From positions 1 through 44,242 of the forward strand of contig PLTD01000185.1 of NCBI GenBank assembly GCA_003165335.1: 44,242 bases of DNA, in the 5' to 3' direction. The DNA comes from Rhodospirillales bacterium. Lineage in GTDB: Bacteria; Pseudomonadota; Alphaproteobacteria; BOG-932; Roseiterribacteraceae. The position numbers and the translations under genes were made by a program. The notes under the pieces were generated by a model. The model did not search any database, was not told where the DNA came from, and saw only the letters and a list, made by a program, of their open reading frames with translations. This document shows, in pieces, positions 35,846 through 42,895 of this stretch; the first letter of the stretch is position 1, and the number at the start of each line of letters is the position of its first letter.

Positions 35846-36234
35846 TGGCTGAACCCGACGTCACGATCTTTATCTGCGTGTCATGCACCGTCGATGGAAA
35901 CAAATCCGAAAAGCCGGGGCGCGCCCTGTTCGATGCTGTGTCCTCGGCGATCGGCGACAAGCCGGATTGCAGCACGGTGGTAAAGCCGGTCGATTGCCTG
36001 GCGGTCTGCAAGCGGCCGTGTACAGTCGCGCTGTCGGGTGAGGGCAAATGGACCTATGTTGTCGGTGATCTGGACGCCGCGACCCATGCCGACGACGTTG
36101 TCGCCGCGGCGCTGAGTTACGGCGCGACCTTGAACGGCATCATACCCTGGAAAGAACGCCCGCAATGTTTCCGTAAGGGCGTCATCTCCCGTGTGCCGCC
36201 GACCTCGTTCAGGCCTGAGGAACAGGGGCTTTAA
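35845..36234 (+). CDS. DUF1636 ferredoxin-like protein
   Basis: A 129-residue protein of the DUF1636 family, predicted metal-binding and thioredoxin/ferredoxin-like. Cysteines lie at about 11 and 14 (FICVSC), 42, 51, 55 and 59 (CLAVCKRPC), a pattern compatible with a [2Fe-2S] cluster or metal site. The family is recurrently found beside cobalamin genes, and here the ATG shares a base with the cbtA stop, so it is probably made with the cobalt transporter. Its role is unknown; a redox partner or cobalt handler would fit. Its tail overlaps cobC by 26 bases on the other strand. Confidence 0.85.
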   Translation: MAEPDVTIFICVSCTVDGNKSEKPGRALFDAVSSAIGDKPDCSTVVKPVDCLAVCKRPCTVALSGEGKWTYVVGDLDAATHADDVVAAALSYGATLNGIIPWKERPQCFRKGVISRVPPTSFRPEEQGL

Positions 36235-36757
36235 GGTTCAATTGCCTGACCGACCCCAATGCCGGGGAGGGGGTCAGCAAATCGATCGGCACGCCTTCGA
36301 TCATCGAACCCAGGATTTTGAGCGGCCCGCCGTGGGAAACAACCACGCAGTCCCGCCCGTCGCGATGCAACTCGTCGTGGAATTCCTGCACCCGGGCCCG
36401 CAAAGCCGCGCCGGTCTCCCCGCCGGGCGGCCCGAACGTCAACGGCGATGCGGCCCAGCGGTCGATTTCCTCCCGGCCGATTTCCTCCCATTTCAGCCCC
36501 GTCCAGTCGCCGAAATCGATTTCGCGCAGCCGGTGGTCGACGGTCAGGGGAATACCCAGGTTGCGCTGGATACGCTCGGCGATCGTCAGGCATCGCGCGG
36601 CGGGGCTGCTCCAGATATGCACCGCGTGGGTGAAGATGCTGTCTGCGCCCAGACGATCCGCATCGGCCTCCCGGTCTGGGTGCATGAGGGTGTCCAGGCC
36701 ATAACAGACGCCCGGCTCGACCAGCAGGGCCAGGTGGCGCACCAGCGTAACCTTCAT
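36209..36757 (-). CDS. cobC: histidine phosphatase, probable alpha-ribazole phosphatase
   Basis: Removes the 5'-phosphate from alpha-ribazole phosphate or from adenosylcobalamin phosphate at the end of the pathway. The 182-residue product has the histidine-phosphatase marks LVRHLAL (catalytic His8), SSPAARCLTIAERI, LREIDFGDWTGLKWEEI and VVSHGGPLKIL. The motif reads RHL instead of the classic RHG, a kind of change common in CobC-type enzymes of alphaproteobacteria, so activity is still likely. The start overlaps the cobU stop (ATGA), so the two are coupled. Confidence 0.85.
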   Translation of the reverse strand: MKVTLVRHLALLVEPGVCYGLDTLMHPDREADADRLGADSIFTHAVHIWSSPAARCLTIAERIQRNLGIPLTVDHRLREIDFGDWTGLKWEEIGREEIDRWAASPLTFGPPGGETGAALRARVQEFHDELHRDGRDCVVVSHGGPLKILGSMIEGVPIDLLTPSPALGSVRQLNLKAPVPQA

Positions 36758-37329
36758 TTCACCACCATCGGCAGACCTGCGACCATCAACAGCACGCGTC
36801 CGGCCTTGGCGGCGACACGCTGATTCAGCCGCCCCGCCTCGTCGCGGAACGCACGGCCCAGCGGCGTTTCCGGAACGATTCCCATACCGACCTCGTTGCT
36901 GACCAGGATCGTCGGCGCCGTGCGCAGCGCCAACGCCGCCTCGAACGCGGTCATGGCTGCGGGAATGTCATGACCGCTCAGCATCAGGTTGGTCAGCCAC
37001 AGAGTCAGGCAATCGACCAGGACCGGCAAATCCACTGCCTGAGCAAGCGCGCGCGGCAGGTCGAGCGGGGCCTCGATCGTGATCCACCCTTCGCCGCGGC
37101 GACGTTGGTGCTCGGCGATCCTGTCGCGCATTTCATCGTCGAACGCCTGACCGGTGGCGGCATAGATCCATGGCGCCGGGTTGCTTTTGACAAGCTTTTC
37201 CGCGTGGTTACTCTTGCCGGAACGTGCTCCGCCGATGACGAGCGTAAGGTGAGACAGATCGGAAATGGCGGCATAACCTTTGAGGGACGCAAGGAACGGT
37301 TTATACGCGAAGCACGGACAGGCTTCCAC
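36754..37329 (-). CDS. cobU: adenosylcobinamide kinase / adenosylcobinamide-phosphate guanylyltransferase (CobP in P. denitrificans naming)
   Basis: Phosphorylates adenosylcobinamide and transfers GMP to it, activating the corrin for ribazole attachment. The P-loop VIGGARSGKSNHAEKL, CLTLWLTNLML and VSNEVGMGIVPETPLGRAFRDEAG are clear. The start is uncertain: the frame opens with a GTG at 37329, giving 191 residues with about 25 untypical ones before LTLVIGGARSGKS, and no ATG or GTG lies nearer. An ATT codon preceded by AAAGG at about 37264 would give the usual length. Only 29 bases separate it from divergent cobT. Confidence 0.92.
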   Translation of the reverse strand: MEACPCFAYKPFLASLKGYAAISDLSHLTLVIGGARSGKSNHAEKLVKSNPAPWIYAATGQAFDDEMRDRIAEHQRRRGEGWITIEAPLDLPRALAQAVDLPVLVDCLTLWLTNLMLSGHDIPAAMTAFEAALALRTAPTILVSNEVGMGIVPETPLGRAFRDEAGRLNQRVAAKAGRVLLMVAGLPMVVK

Positions 37330-37358
37330 TCAGCGTCAGGACCCGGATTAACAACAAG

Positions 37359-38369
37359 ATGTTCAGCGATCTCAATTCCCTGCGCACCGCCTGTGCCGGC
37401 CTGTCGAAGGGCAGTGCCGATGCCGCAGCGGCCGTTGCCGCGCGCCAGGCAGAGCTGACCAAGCCTCCCGGCAGTCTGGGCCGGCTGGAGGTTTTGACTG
37501 CGTGGCTTGCGCGCTGGCAGGGCCGGGCTATGCCTGCACTGGATAAAGTCGAGGTCCTTATCTTCGCGGGCAATCATGGCGTTACCGCACAGGGTGTATC
37601 GCCTTATCCGTCCAGCGTAACCGCACAGATGGCGGCGAACTTTGCCCGCGGCGGCGCCGCCATAAACCAGATCGCCGCCGTCGCCGGTGCAACGCTGAAA
37701 GTTATTCCCCTAGAGCTCGACCGGCCGACGCGTGATTTCACGCAAGGGCCTGCAATGGATGAGGCTGAGTTTCTGGAGGCTGTCACCGCTGGGTATGAAG
37801 CGCTCGCGCCCGGAACGGATCTTCTCTGCCTGGGTGAAATGGGAATCGGGAACACGACCGCGGCCGCTGCAATTGCGGCGGCTCTGTTCGGCGGCGGCGG
37901 CGGCCGATGGGCCGGGCGCGGGACCGGTATCGACGATGAAGGGTTGGCGCGTAAGCGCCGGGCGATCGATGCGGGTCTTGCCCTGCATGCCGGCCTTCGT
38001 GACGACCCAATTGCCGTTGCGATGGCTCTAGGCGGGCGTGAGCTTGCCGCGATCCTGGGGGCAACACTAGCAGCGCGACATCACGGCGTTCCTGTGCTGC
38101 TTGACGGGTTCATCTGCACCGCGGCCGTGGCGCCTCTGGCACAGGTCGATGAATATGCGCTCGACCACACGCAACTCGCCCATGTCTCGGCCGAAGCGGG
38201 GCATCGCGCTCTTGCCGAATCATTGGGTCTTGAGCCGTTGCTCGATCTGGGCATGCGGTTAGGCGAAGGATCGGCGGCAACGCTGGCGGTACCGATCTTA
38301 CGTGCAGCCTTGGCCTGCCATAGGGGCATGGCGACCTTTGCCGAAGCCGCGGTCGATAATCGAGGTTAG
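37359..38369 (+). CDS. cobT: nicotinate-nucleotide-dimethylbenzimidazole phosphoribosyltransferase (CobU in P. denitrificans naming)
   Basis: Makes alpha-ribazole phosphate from 5,6-dimethylbenzimidazole (BluB product) and nicotinate mononucleotide. The 336-residue protein has LTKPPGSLGRLEVLTAWLARWQG, VLIFAGNHGVTAQGVSPYPSSVTAQM, GEMGIGNTTAAAAIAAAL, LLDGFICTAAVAPL and the C-terminal DLGMRLGEGSAATLAVPILRAAL with the catalytic glutamate. No strong ribosome site precedes the ATG. It is followed six bases on by cobS. Not to be confused with the chelatase subunit also called CobT. Confidence 0.95.
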   Translation: MFSDLNSLRTACAGLSKGSADAAAAVAARQAELTKPPGSLGRLEVLTAWLARWQGRAMPALDKVEVLIFAGNHGVTAQGVSPYPSSVTAQMAANFARGGAAINQIAAVAGATLKVIPLELDRPTRDFTQGPAMDEAEFLEAVTAGYEALAPGTDLLCLGEMGIGNTTAAAAIAAALFGGGGGRWAGRGTGIDDEGLARKRRAIDAGLALHAGLRDDPIAVAMALGGRELAAILGATLAARHHGVPVLLDGFICTAAVAPLAQVDEYALDHTQLAHVSAEAGHRALAESLGLEPLLDLGMRLGEGSAATLAVPILRAALACHRGMATFAEAAVDNRG

Positions 38370-38375
38370 AGCGCA

Positions 38376-39122
38376 TTGCTGAACGATACGATCACTGCGC
38401 TCACGTTACTGACACGCTTGCCGGTCGCCGGGTTCAACCGGTCCGGCGCGCCTGATATCGCGCGCTCGGTCTGGGCCTTTCCCGTGGTTGGGCTGATCGT
38501 GGGTTTTCTAGGCGGGATTGCCTATGCTCTAGCCTGCTGGATCGGCATGGCGCCTTTGCTTGCAGCCTCCTGGACTCTGGTGGCGATGCTCCTGATCACC
38601 GGGGCATTCCACGAGGATGGCCTGGCCGACACCGCCGATGGGTTCGGCGGCGGGCAGACACGCGAGCGCAAGCTTGAGATCATGCGCGACAGCCGGATCG
38701 GCACTTACGGCGCGGCAGCCCTGGTGCTGTCGCTTATTGTGCGGGTTACCGCCTTGGCGTCGTTCGGACATGCTCGTCACGCGGTCGCCGCGCTGATCGT
38801 GGCAGGGTTGGTCGGTCGCGGTGCGATCGTTCTTGTCCTCCTACTCCTTAGGCCAGCGCGTTCGGACGGGATGGCCGCGGCCCTGGACGTCGTTCCCGAA
38901 TCGTCTTTCATGCTGGGTTTGGCGCTGACTGTGATCGCGCCTTTCTTTTTCCTGTCGGCAGGCTGTGCTTTTTTGGCAGTGGCCCTGGGCTTTGGTTTGG
39001 CATTCGCCATGTCCAGGTTGGCTTATGTGCAGATCGGCGGGCATAGTGGCGACATGTTGGGGGCGGTCGAGATCGTGGTGGAATGCGCCGTTATCTCGTT
39101 GATCGCCGCAGTTCTGGCCTAG
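38376..39122 (+). CDS. cobS: adenosylcobinamide-GDP ribazoletransferase (cobalamin synthase, CobV)
   Basis: An inner-membrane enzyme joining adenosylcobinamide-GDP to alpha-ribazole (phosphate). The 248-residue product opens LNDTITALTLLTRLPVAGF, has the conserved acidic motif GAFHEDGLADTADGFGGG, then RKLEIMRDSRIGTYGAAALVLSL, and several hydrophobic helices, ending in GHSGDMLGAVEIVVECAVISL. All are CobS/CobV marks. The start is a TTG at 38376, next to cobT. The tail overlaps DUF167 by four bases. Confidence 0.94.
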   Translation: MLNDTITALTLLTRLPVAGFNRSGAPDIARSVWAFPVVGLIVGFLGGIAYALACWIGMAPLLAASWTLVAMLLITGAFHEDGLADTADGFGGGQTRERKLEIMRDSRIGTYGAAALVLSLIVRVTALASFGHARHAVAALIVAGLVGRGAIVLVLLLLRPARSDGMAAALDVVPESSFMLGLALTVIAPFFFLSAGCAFLAVALGFGLAFAMSRLAYVQIGGHSGDMLGAVEIVVECAVISLIAAVLA

Positions 39123-39454
39123 GTTTTCAACCATTCGTCCAGCCGTCGGGCAATCGCCGCTCCGTCGCCTGCCAGATGCAAAATCTTCAATCGGGCGGTT
39201 TCGCCGGATCTGATCGCGATATCGGCTTTCCGCAAATTCAGGACATCGGCAAGAAAGCCGATTAGCGCCTTGTTCGCCGCGCCTTCGACCGGCGGTGCGG
39301 CAAGCCGTAACTGCAAGACCGGGCGGCCGTCGGCCCCGACGACGATACCGTCCAATCCGTTGCGACTGGCCCTTGGGGTCAGACGTACGGCGAGCCGAAC
39401 GCCACCCTCGACAGCGCTGTAGGGGTTGGGATTTTTGCTGGGGGGATTTTCCAC
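39119..39454 (-). CDS. DUF167 (YggU) family protein
   Basis: A small soluble protein of the DUF167/YggU family, function unknown. The core reads VRLAVRLTPRASRNGLDGIVVGADGRPVLQLRLAAPPVEGAANKALIGFLADVLNLRKADIAIRSGETARLKIL, with the signature PPVEGAANKALI. The GTG at 39454 (111 aa), ten bases after the stop of the upstream glycosyltransferase, is one choice; an ATG at 39484 preceded by GGATGGA would overlap that gene's end and add ten residues. Either way it is the second gene of that unit. Confidence 0.85.
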   Translation of the reverse strand: MENPPSKNPNPYSAVEGGVRLAVRLTPRASRNGLDGIVVGADGRPVLQLRLAAPPVEGAANKALIGFLADVLNLRKADIAIRSGETARLKILHLAGDGAAIARRLDEWLKT

Positions 39455-39464
39455 GGAAATGGGC

Positions 39465-41360
39465 TTACTCGACCTCGATGACATCAGGTTCCATCCCGTC
39501 GAAGTAGCGCTGATAGGCGCGCTGATAGGCAATCTCGATGTGCTTTGTGAAGCTCTCGGTGTCAAAAAGGGGCGCGGATTCTCTGTGTTGGGTCAGCTTT
39601 CGCTTTAGCTGTGCCAGCTTCGCGGGTTGCGTGGCCAGTTCGAAGGCCAGTCGTTCATAGTCTTGCGCAGTGGCGGTGACGAGTTCGGGAAGATCGATCG
39701 CCTGCAGGAGACTTGCCGCCATGCGGGCGGTATAGCTATTCCCGATTTTCGTTACGATCGGCAAGCCAACCCAAAGGCAATTACTTGCCGTCGCACCCGA
39801 ATTATAATTGAACGTATCCAAGAACAGATCGGCTTTCGTAAGCTGCTCAAGAAATACTTCCAGAGGCACGCGCGGGCTAAATATTAAACGCTCAGGATCG
39901 ACGCCGCACATTTGCGCTGCGCTTCTAAGATTTTCCTCCGCCCACTTATTCGATTTGAACAGCCACAGGACGCTGCCCTCAACCTCAAGCAGCAGCCGCA
40001 TCCAGATATTGAACTCTGATGGCGTGATTTTATAACTATTATTGATCGCGCAAAAAACGAATGCTTTCTCAGACAAACCGAATTCGCTCCGGTTGCGCGA
40101 TATATCAGGGACACTGATAGTGTTGTCCTGGGCCTGATACTGCGCCGGCAAGTAGATCAGCTTCTCTCTATAATATTTCTGGAAATCGACCGGCGCGATG
40201 GTCTTGTCGGAAATTATGTAATCTATGAATGGCGCGCCCATTGTGCCCGGGTAGCCGAGATAGTTGATCTGGATCGGGGCGGCTCGACAGGCGAAGATTC
40301 CGGTTCTCGAGTTCTGCGTATAGCCCGTCAGATCGACGGCGATGTCGAGAGCATGTTCTCGCGCAAGGTCGGCGATTTCCGTGTCGCCGAGGGCGCTGAC
40401 CTGGTAAAATTCATCAACGGCCTTTTTGAGGCGCGACCTCATGGGGTCGTCGTCGATGCTTCCATAGGAATAGGCGTTTATTTGGAATTCATTCCTGTCA
40501 TGAAGTTCCAAAACTCTCGCGATTAAATAGGCAACGGGGTGGGCTCTAAAGTCCGCCGAGAAATATCCGATCCGCAGCCGCTGCGGTTTGGTGTCCGGTC
40601 GAGTTATCGGCGAGAGGGCGTATCGCGTGAAGTGCTCTTCGGCATAGTGCTCAGATCTCTGTCGATGACGGGCAGGGTCATCTTCGAGCGCTAGCATCGT
40701 AAAGGGCGAAACGGACGCTCCCGATATCCCAAGTTTCGGAATTGCCGATGCCTCCGCTTCCAGTGCTTCCCAATCGCAGACTATAGATTGCAGGTGCAGT
40801 TTCTGTGCGTGTGCTTCAGCAAAGTCGGGCATGATCCGCAGCGCCTCAGCAAAGCCGGCAATCGCCTCATCTAGGCGCCCCAAGGATGTCAGCACGACGC
40901 CGCGGTTGCTATGCGCCTCGGCATATTCGGGGCGAAGAGCGATGGCCTTCTCGTAATTGGTCAGGGCTTCTTCCAGCCGTTTGTCATCCTTTAGGGCATT
41001 GGCGCGGTTGCAATAGGCTTCGGGATAGTCGGGCTGCAACGCGAGGGCGCGATCATAGCTCGCCAGAGCTTCGTCGAGGCGATTGAGGACGTGCAGCGAG
41101 ACGCCGCGGTTGGAATAGGCCGCTGCATTGTTCGGATCGATGCAGAGGGCCTGGCCGATCAAATCGGCTGCACGTTCCGGGTCGCCACGCTGATGGGCGA
41201 TAACACCTATCAAATGGAGCGCATCGAAATGACCGGGGTCTTGCGTGAGTATATCCTGGTAGATCGCAGCGGCCTCGGTCAGCTTGCCATCTCGATGTAG
41301 AGCCAGGCCCTGCATGAGCTTTTGTCGCGAAACATCCGCCGCGACATCGTCCGACACCAT
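39465..41360 (-). CDS. TPR-repeat O-GlcNAc transferase-like glycosyltransferase (GT41)
   Basis: A 631-residue protein of the SPINDLY/OGT type. Residues about 10-185 are five tetratricopeptide repeats (for example AAAYSNRGVSLHVLNRLDEALASYDRALALQPD); residues about 240-610 are the GT-B catalytic part with LRIGYFSADFRAHPVAYLIARVLELHD, LDIAVDLTGYTQNSRTGIFACRAAPIQINYLGYPGTMGAPFIDYIISD, ICAINNSYKITP-like FCAINNSYKITP and GATASNCLWVGLPIVT. The bacterial enzymes glycosylate proteins, in some cases flagellin, using a nucleotide sugar. No signal peptide; cytoplasmic. GGAGG lies four bases before the ATG. Sugar and target are unknown. Confidence 0.9.
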   Translation of the reverse strand: MVSDDVAADVSRQKLMQGLALHRDGKLTEAAAIYQDILTQDPGHFDALHLIGVIAHQRGDPERAADLIGQALCIDPNNAAAYSNRGVSLHVLNRLDEALASYDRALALQPDYPEAYCNRANALKDDKRLEEALTNYEKAIALRPEYAEAHSNRGVVLTSLGRLDEAIAGFAEALRIMPDFAEAHAQKLHLQSIVCDWEALEAEASAIPKLGISGASVSPFTMLALEDDPARHRQRSEHYAEEHFTRYALSPITRPDTKPQRLRIGYFSADFRAHPVAYLIARVLELHDRNEFQINAYSYGSIDDDPMRSRLKKAVDEFYQVSALGDTEIADLAREHALDIAVDLTGYTQNSRTGIFACRAAPIQINYLGYPGTMGAPFIDYIISDKTIAPVDFQKYYREKLIYLPAQYQAQDNTISVPDISRNRSEFGLSEKAFVFCAINNSYKITPSEFNIWMRLLLEVEGSVLWLFKSNKWAEENLRSAAQMCGVDPERLIFSPRVPLEVFLEQLTKADLFLDTFNYNSGATASNCLWVGLPIVTKIGNSYTARMAASLLQAIDLPELVTATAQDYERLAFELATQPAKLAQLKRKLTQHRESAPLFDTESFTKHIEIAYQRAYQRYFDGMEPDVIEVE

Positions 41361-41520
41361 TCAGCCTCCGCTATATGCAATTGGGCGCATCAGGCGCCGA
41401 TCCGGCTCAGCGAACGGCTGGTACCCTAGTCGATTGGCGATAAGATAAATAGCAAGAGCGCGTACGACTTCGTTGGCCAAAGCGCGGTGCGTCGCCTATC
41501 GCTGGCGATACAAGTTGAAT

Positions 41521-41599
41521 GCTGCACCAGAAAAGATGAAAGTAGGAACTGGCAGATCGACGTGCAACGTCGGCGTCGATGCCATAGCTGATGATCAAA
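41521..41599 (+). repeat. 79-bp direct repeat, left copy
   Basis: This 79-base unit recurs at 44140-44218 in the same orientation with eight mismatches. It contains a short dyad CGACGT-GCA-ACGTCG (41558-41572). On the minus strand the repeat begins exactly where similarity to a short-chain dehydrogenase stops, as if the element had interrupted that gene. Confidence 0.85.
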
Positions 41600-41721
41600 C
41601 AGATATCGATCGGACCGAGTGCGTCGCGAACTTGCTTGAACGCTGAGCCAACATGGACGGGGTCGGTGCAGTCCAAGGGAATCGCAATAGCATTGCGACC
41701 AAGTTTGCGGACTCCCTCGCA
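41584..41721 (-). pseudogene. short-chain dehydrogenase/reductase remnant
   Basis: The minus-strand translation GVRKLGRNAIAIPLDCTDPVHVGSAFKQVRDALGPID reads like the region of classical SDR enzymes between the cofactor site and the NNAG motif. The N-terminal TGxxxGIG, the NNAG, and the YxxxK catalytic parts are missing: upstream it runs into the vapC end and downstream into the 79-bp repeat. The frame stays open from 41832 to 41407 but only this piece is recognisable. The rest of 41361-41737 shows no other gene. Confidence 0.55.
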
Positions 41722-41737
41722 TCCCGTTGTTTCTCCG

Positions 41738-42166
41738 TCATCGGGTTGCGCCTCGAAGAGGATTGATGATCTCGATGTCGATGAAGTCTTTTTCATTGTC
41801 GGTGACGACGACGCAGTCGTTTGCTTCAGCAATAGCAGCGATGATGGTGTCCAGCCTGCTTCGTGGCCTTCCCTTGGCCTTGCCGTCGGCCATGAGTCGT
41901 GCCCAGATTAGTCCTGCCTTCTCATCGAACGGCAGAACGCGGCCCGCGAACAGCGCCTGCGGACCTTCGGGGCCAGAAAACCAGGTCTCGAGTTCGGTAC
42001 GCCGCTTGCCGGCTTTCTCCAGAACGTCTCGGCGGATTTCCGCGACGGTGAGCGAGGCGATGAAGAGGTCTTGGTCGGCCTGTTCGGCCATCCAGGTCAT
42101 CAGGGATTCCGATGGAGTGAGCTTCGTAATGTTGCTGAGGATGTTGGTGTCGAGCAGGTAGCGCAT
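41738..42166 (-). CDS. vapC: PIN-domain toxin (VapC/FitB-like)
   Basis: A 142-residue PIN-domain ribonuclease toxin. The acidic metal-binding residues are all present: Asp6 in LLDTNILSN, Glu43 in TVAEIRRDV, Asp106 in RLDTIIAAIAEAND, and Asp123 in VVTDNEKDF. It opens directly with MRYLLDTN at ATG 42166, sharing bases with the antitoxin stop (TGATG), the usual antitoxin-toxin order. The C-terminus (IEIINPLRG) matches the FitB-like branch. It should be active unless neutralised. Confidence 0.92.
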   Translation of the reverse strand: MRYLLDTNILSNITKLTPSESLMTWMAEQADQDLFIASLTVAEIRRDVLEKAGKRRTELETWFSGPEGPQALFAGRVLPFDEKAGLIWARLMADGKAKGRPRSRLDTIIAAIAEANDCVVVTDNEKDFIDIEIINPLRGATR

Positions 42167-42465
42167 CAAATGTCGACCTTGCGCCCTTCCTCACGGGGAC
42201 GGGCGAGCTCGAGATCGGCGCCGACGAGTGGCGAGCGGCGCAGAGCTGCGAGGATGCCGCCTTTTTTTGGCGGTTCGCCCGCAATAGTCTGGCTGACGGC
42301 CATGCGGAGTTGCGATGCCTCGGGACCATTTTCTGCGAGACGGCGCGCCAGGGACCGAATGAGATCGCGATCAGCCGTGAGGCCCAGCACCTCGAAGCGC
42401 GCAATACCGCGCTCACTCAGGCGAGACCTGTAGTTTTTGATCGCGCGTTTCTGAGAGCTGCCCAT
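42166..42465 (-). CDS. vapB: antitoxin partner of the PIN toxin
   Basis: A 99-residue basic protein directly upstream of and coupled to the PIN toxin, so almost certainly its antitoxin. It opens MGSSQKRAIKNYRSRLSERGIARFEVLGL, followed by DRDLIRSLARRLAENGPEASQLR, a helical segment that may be the DNA-binding ribbon-helix-helix part, and a C-terminal LAALRRSPLVGADLELARPREEGRKVDI likely to grip the toxin. GGAGG five bases before ATG 42465 sets the start; an ATG at 42480 lacks one. It does not resemble the classical AbrB-type or Phd-type antitoxins. Confidence 0.8.
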   Translation of the reverse strand: MGSSQKRAIKNYRSRLSERGIARFEVLGLTADRDLIRSLARRLAENGPEASQLRMAVSQTIAGEPPKKGGILAALRRSPLVGADLELARPREEGRKVDI

Positions 42466-42484
42466 AGGGACCTCCGACATATTC

Positions 42485-42500
42485 CCGGTAGTATAACCGG
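42485..42500 (-). promoter_or_regulatory. probable autoregulatory operator over the vapBC promoter
   Basis: The minus strand reads CCGGTTATACTACCGG: the arms CCGGT and ACCGG flank TATACT, which looks like a -10 hexamer. It is 20 bases before the antitoxin start. Antitoxins normally bind such dyads to repress their own operon. Confidence 0.5.
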
Positions 42501-42664
42501 ACATACAGACTTAGACAAGGTGCAGTATGCTGCTAGGTCGAACTGCAATCGCGCGGAAATGGCTCGGGCTTGTACACGCTCGGCACAAATCCAAGATCGC
42601 AACGGGAGGATTGCCTCCGCTCAGCTACACTCAAGATGCACTCTCACACCATCGGTGAAGATGA

Positions 42665-42895
42665 TGGACGTGGGCAACCAACTGGGTGCGCGGAGACCTG
42701 GCCTATGTCGATCGGCCGCTCACCAGCGTCGTTGCCGATCTGGTGCGCTACACCACCCGCGATATCCTGATTGGCGATGCCGCCGCCGGCGGCCTGCGCT
42801 ATACCGGCACGATCGACACGGACGCGATCGACCAGTGGATCGCTGCCCCGGTCTGGGTCTATCCGGTCGCGATCGATCGGAGTGGAGATAATTGA
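42665..42895 (+). pseudogene. FecR C-terminal remnant
   Basis: The frame reads NWVRGDLAYVDRPLTSVVADLVRYTTRDILIGDAAAGGLRYTGTIDTDAIDQWIAA, which fits the C-terminal part of FecR-type anti-sigma regulators (W..G.L.F.d.PL..VvaeLnRY and the following G.f...). The N-terminal cytoplasmic part, the membrane helix and most of the FecR domain are missing, and a stop lies just upstream. No partner ECF sigma factor or TonB receptor is near. Probably a leftover of a deleted iron-uptake regulatory cassette. Confidence 0.55.
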
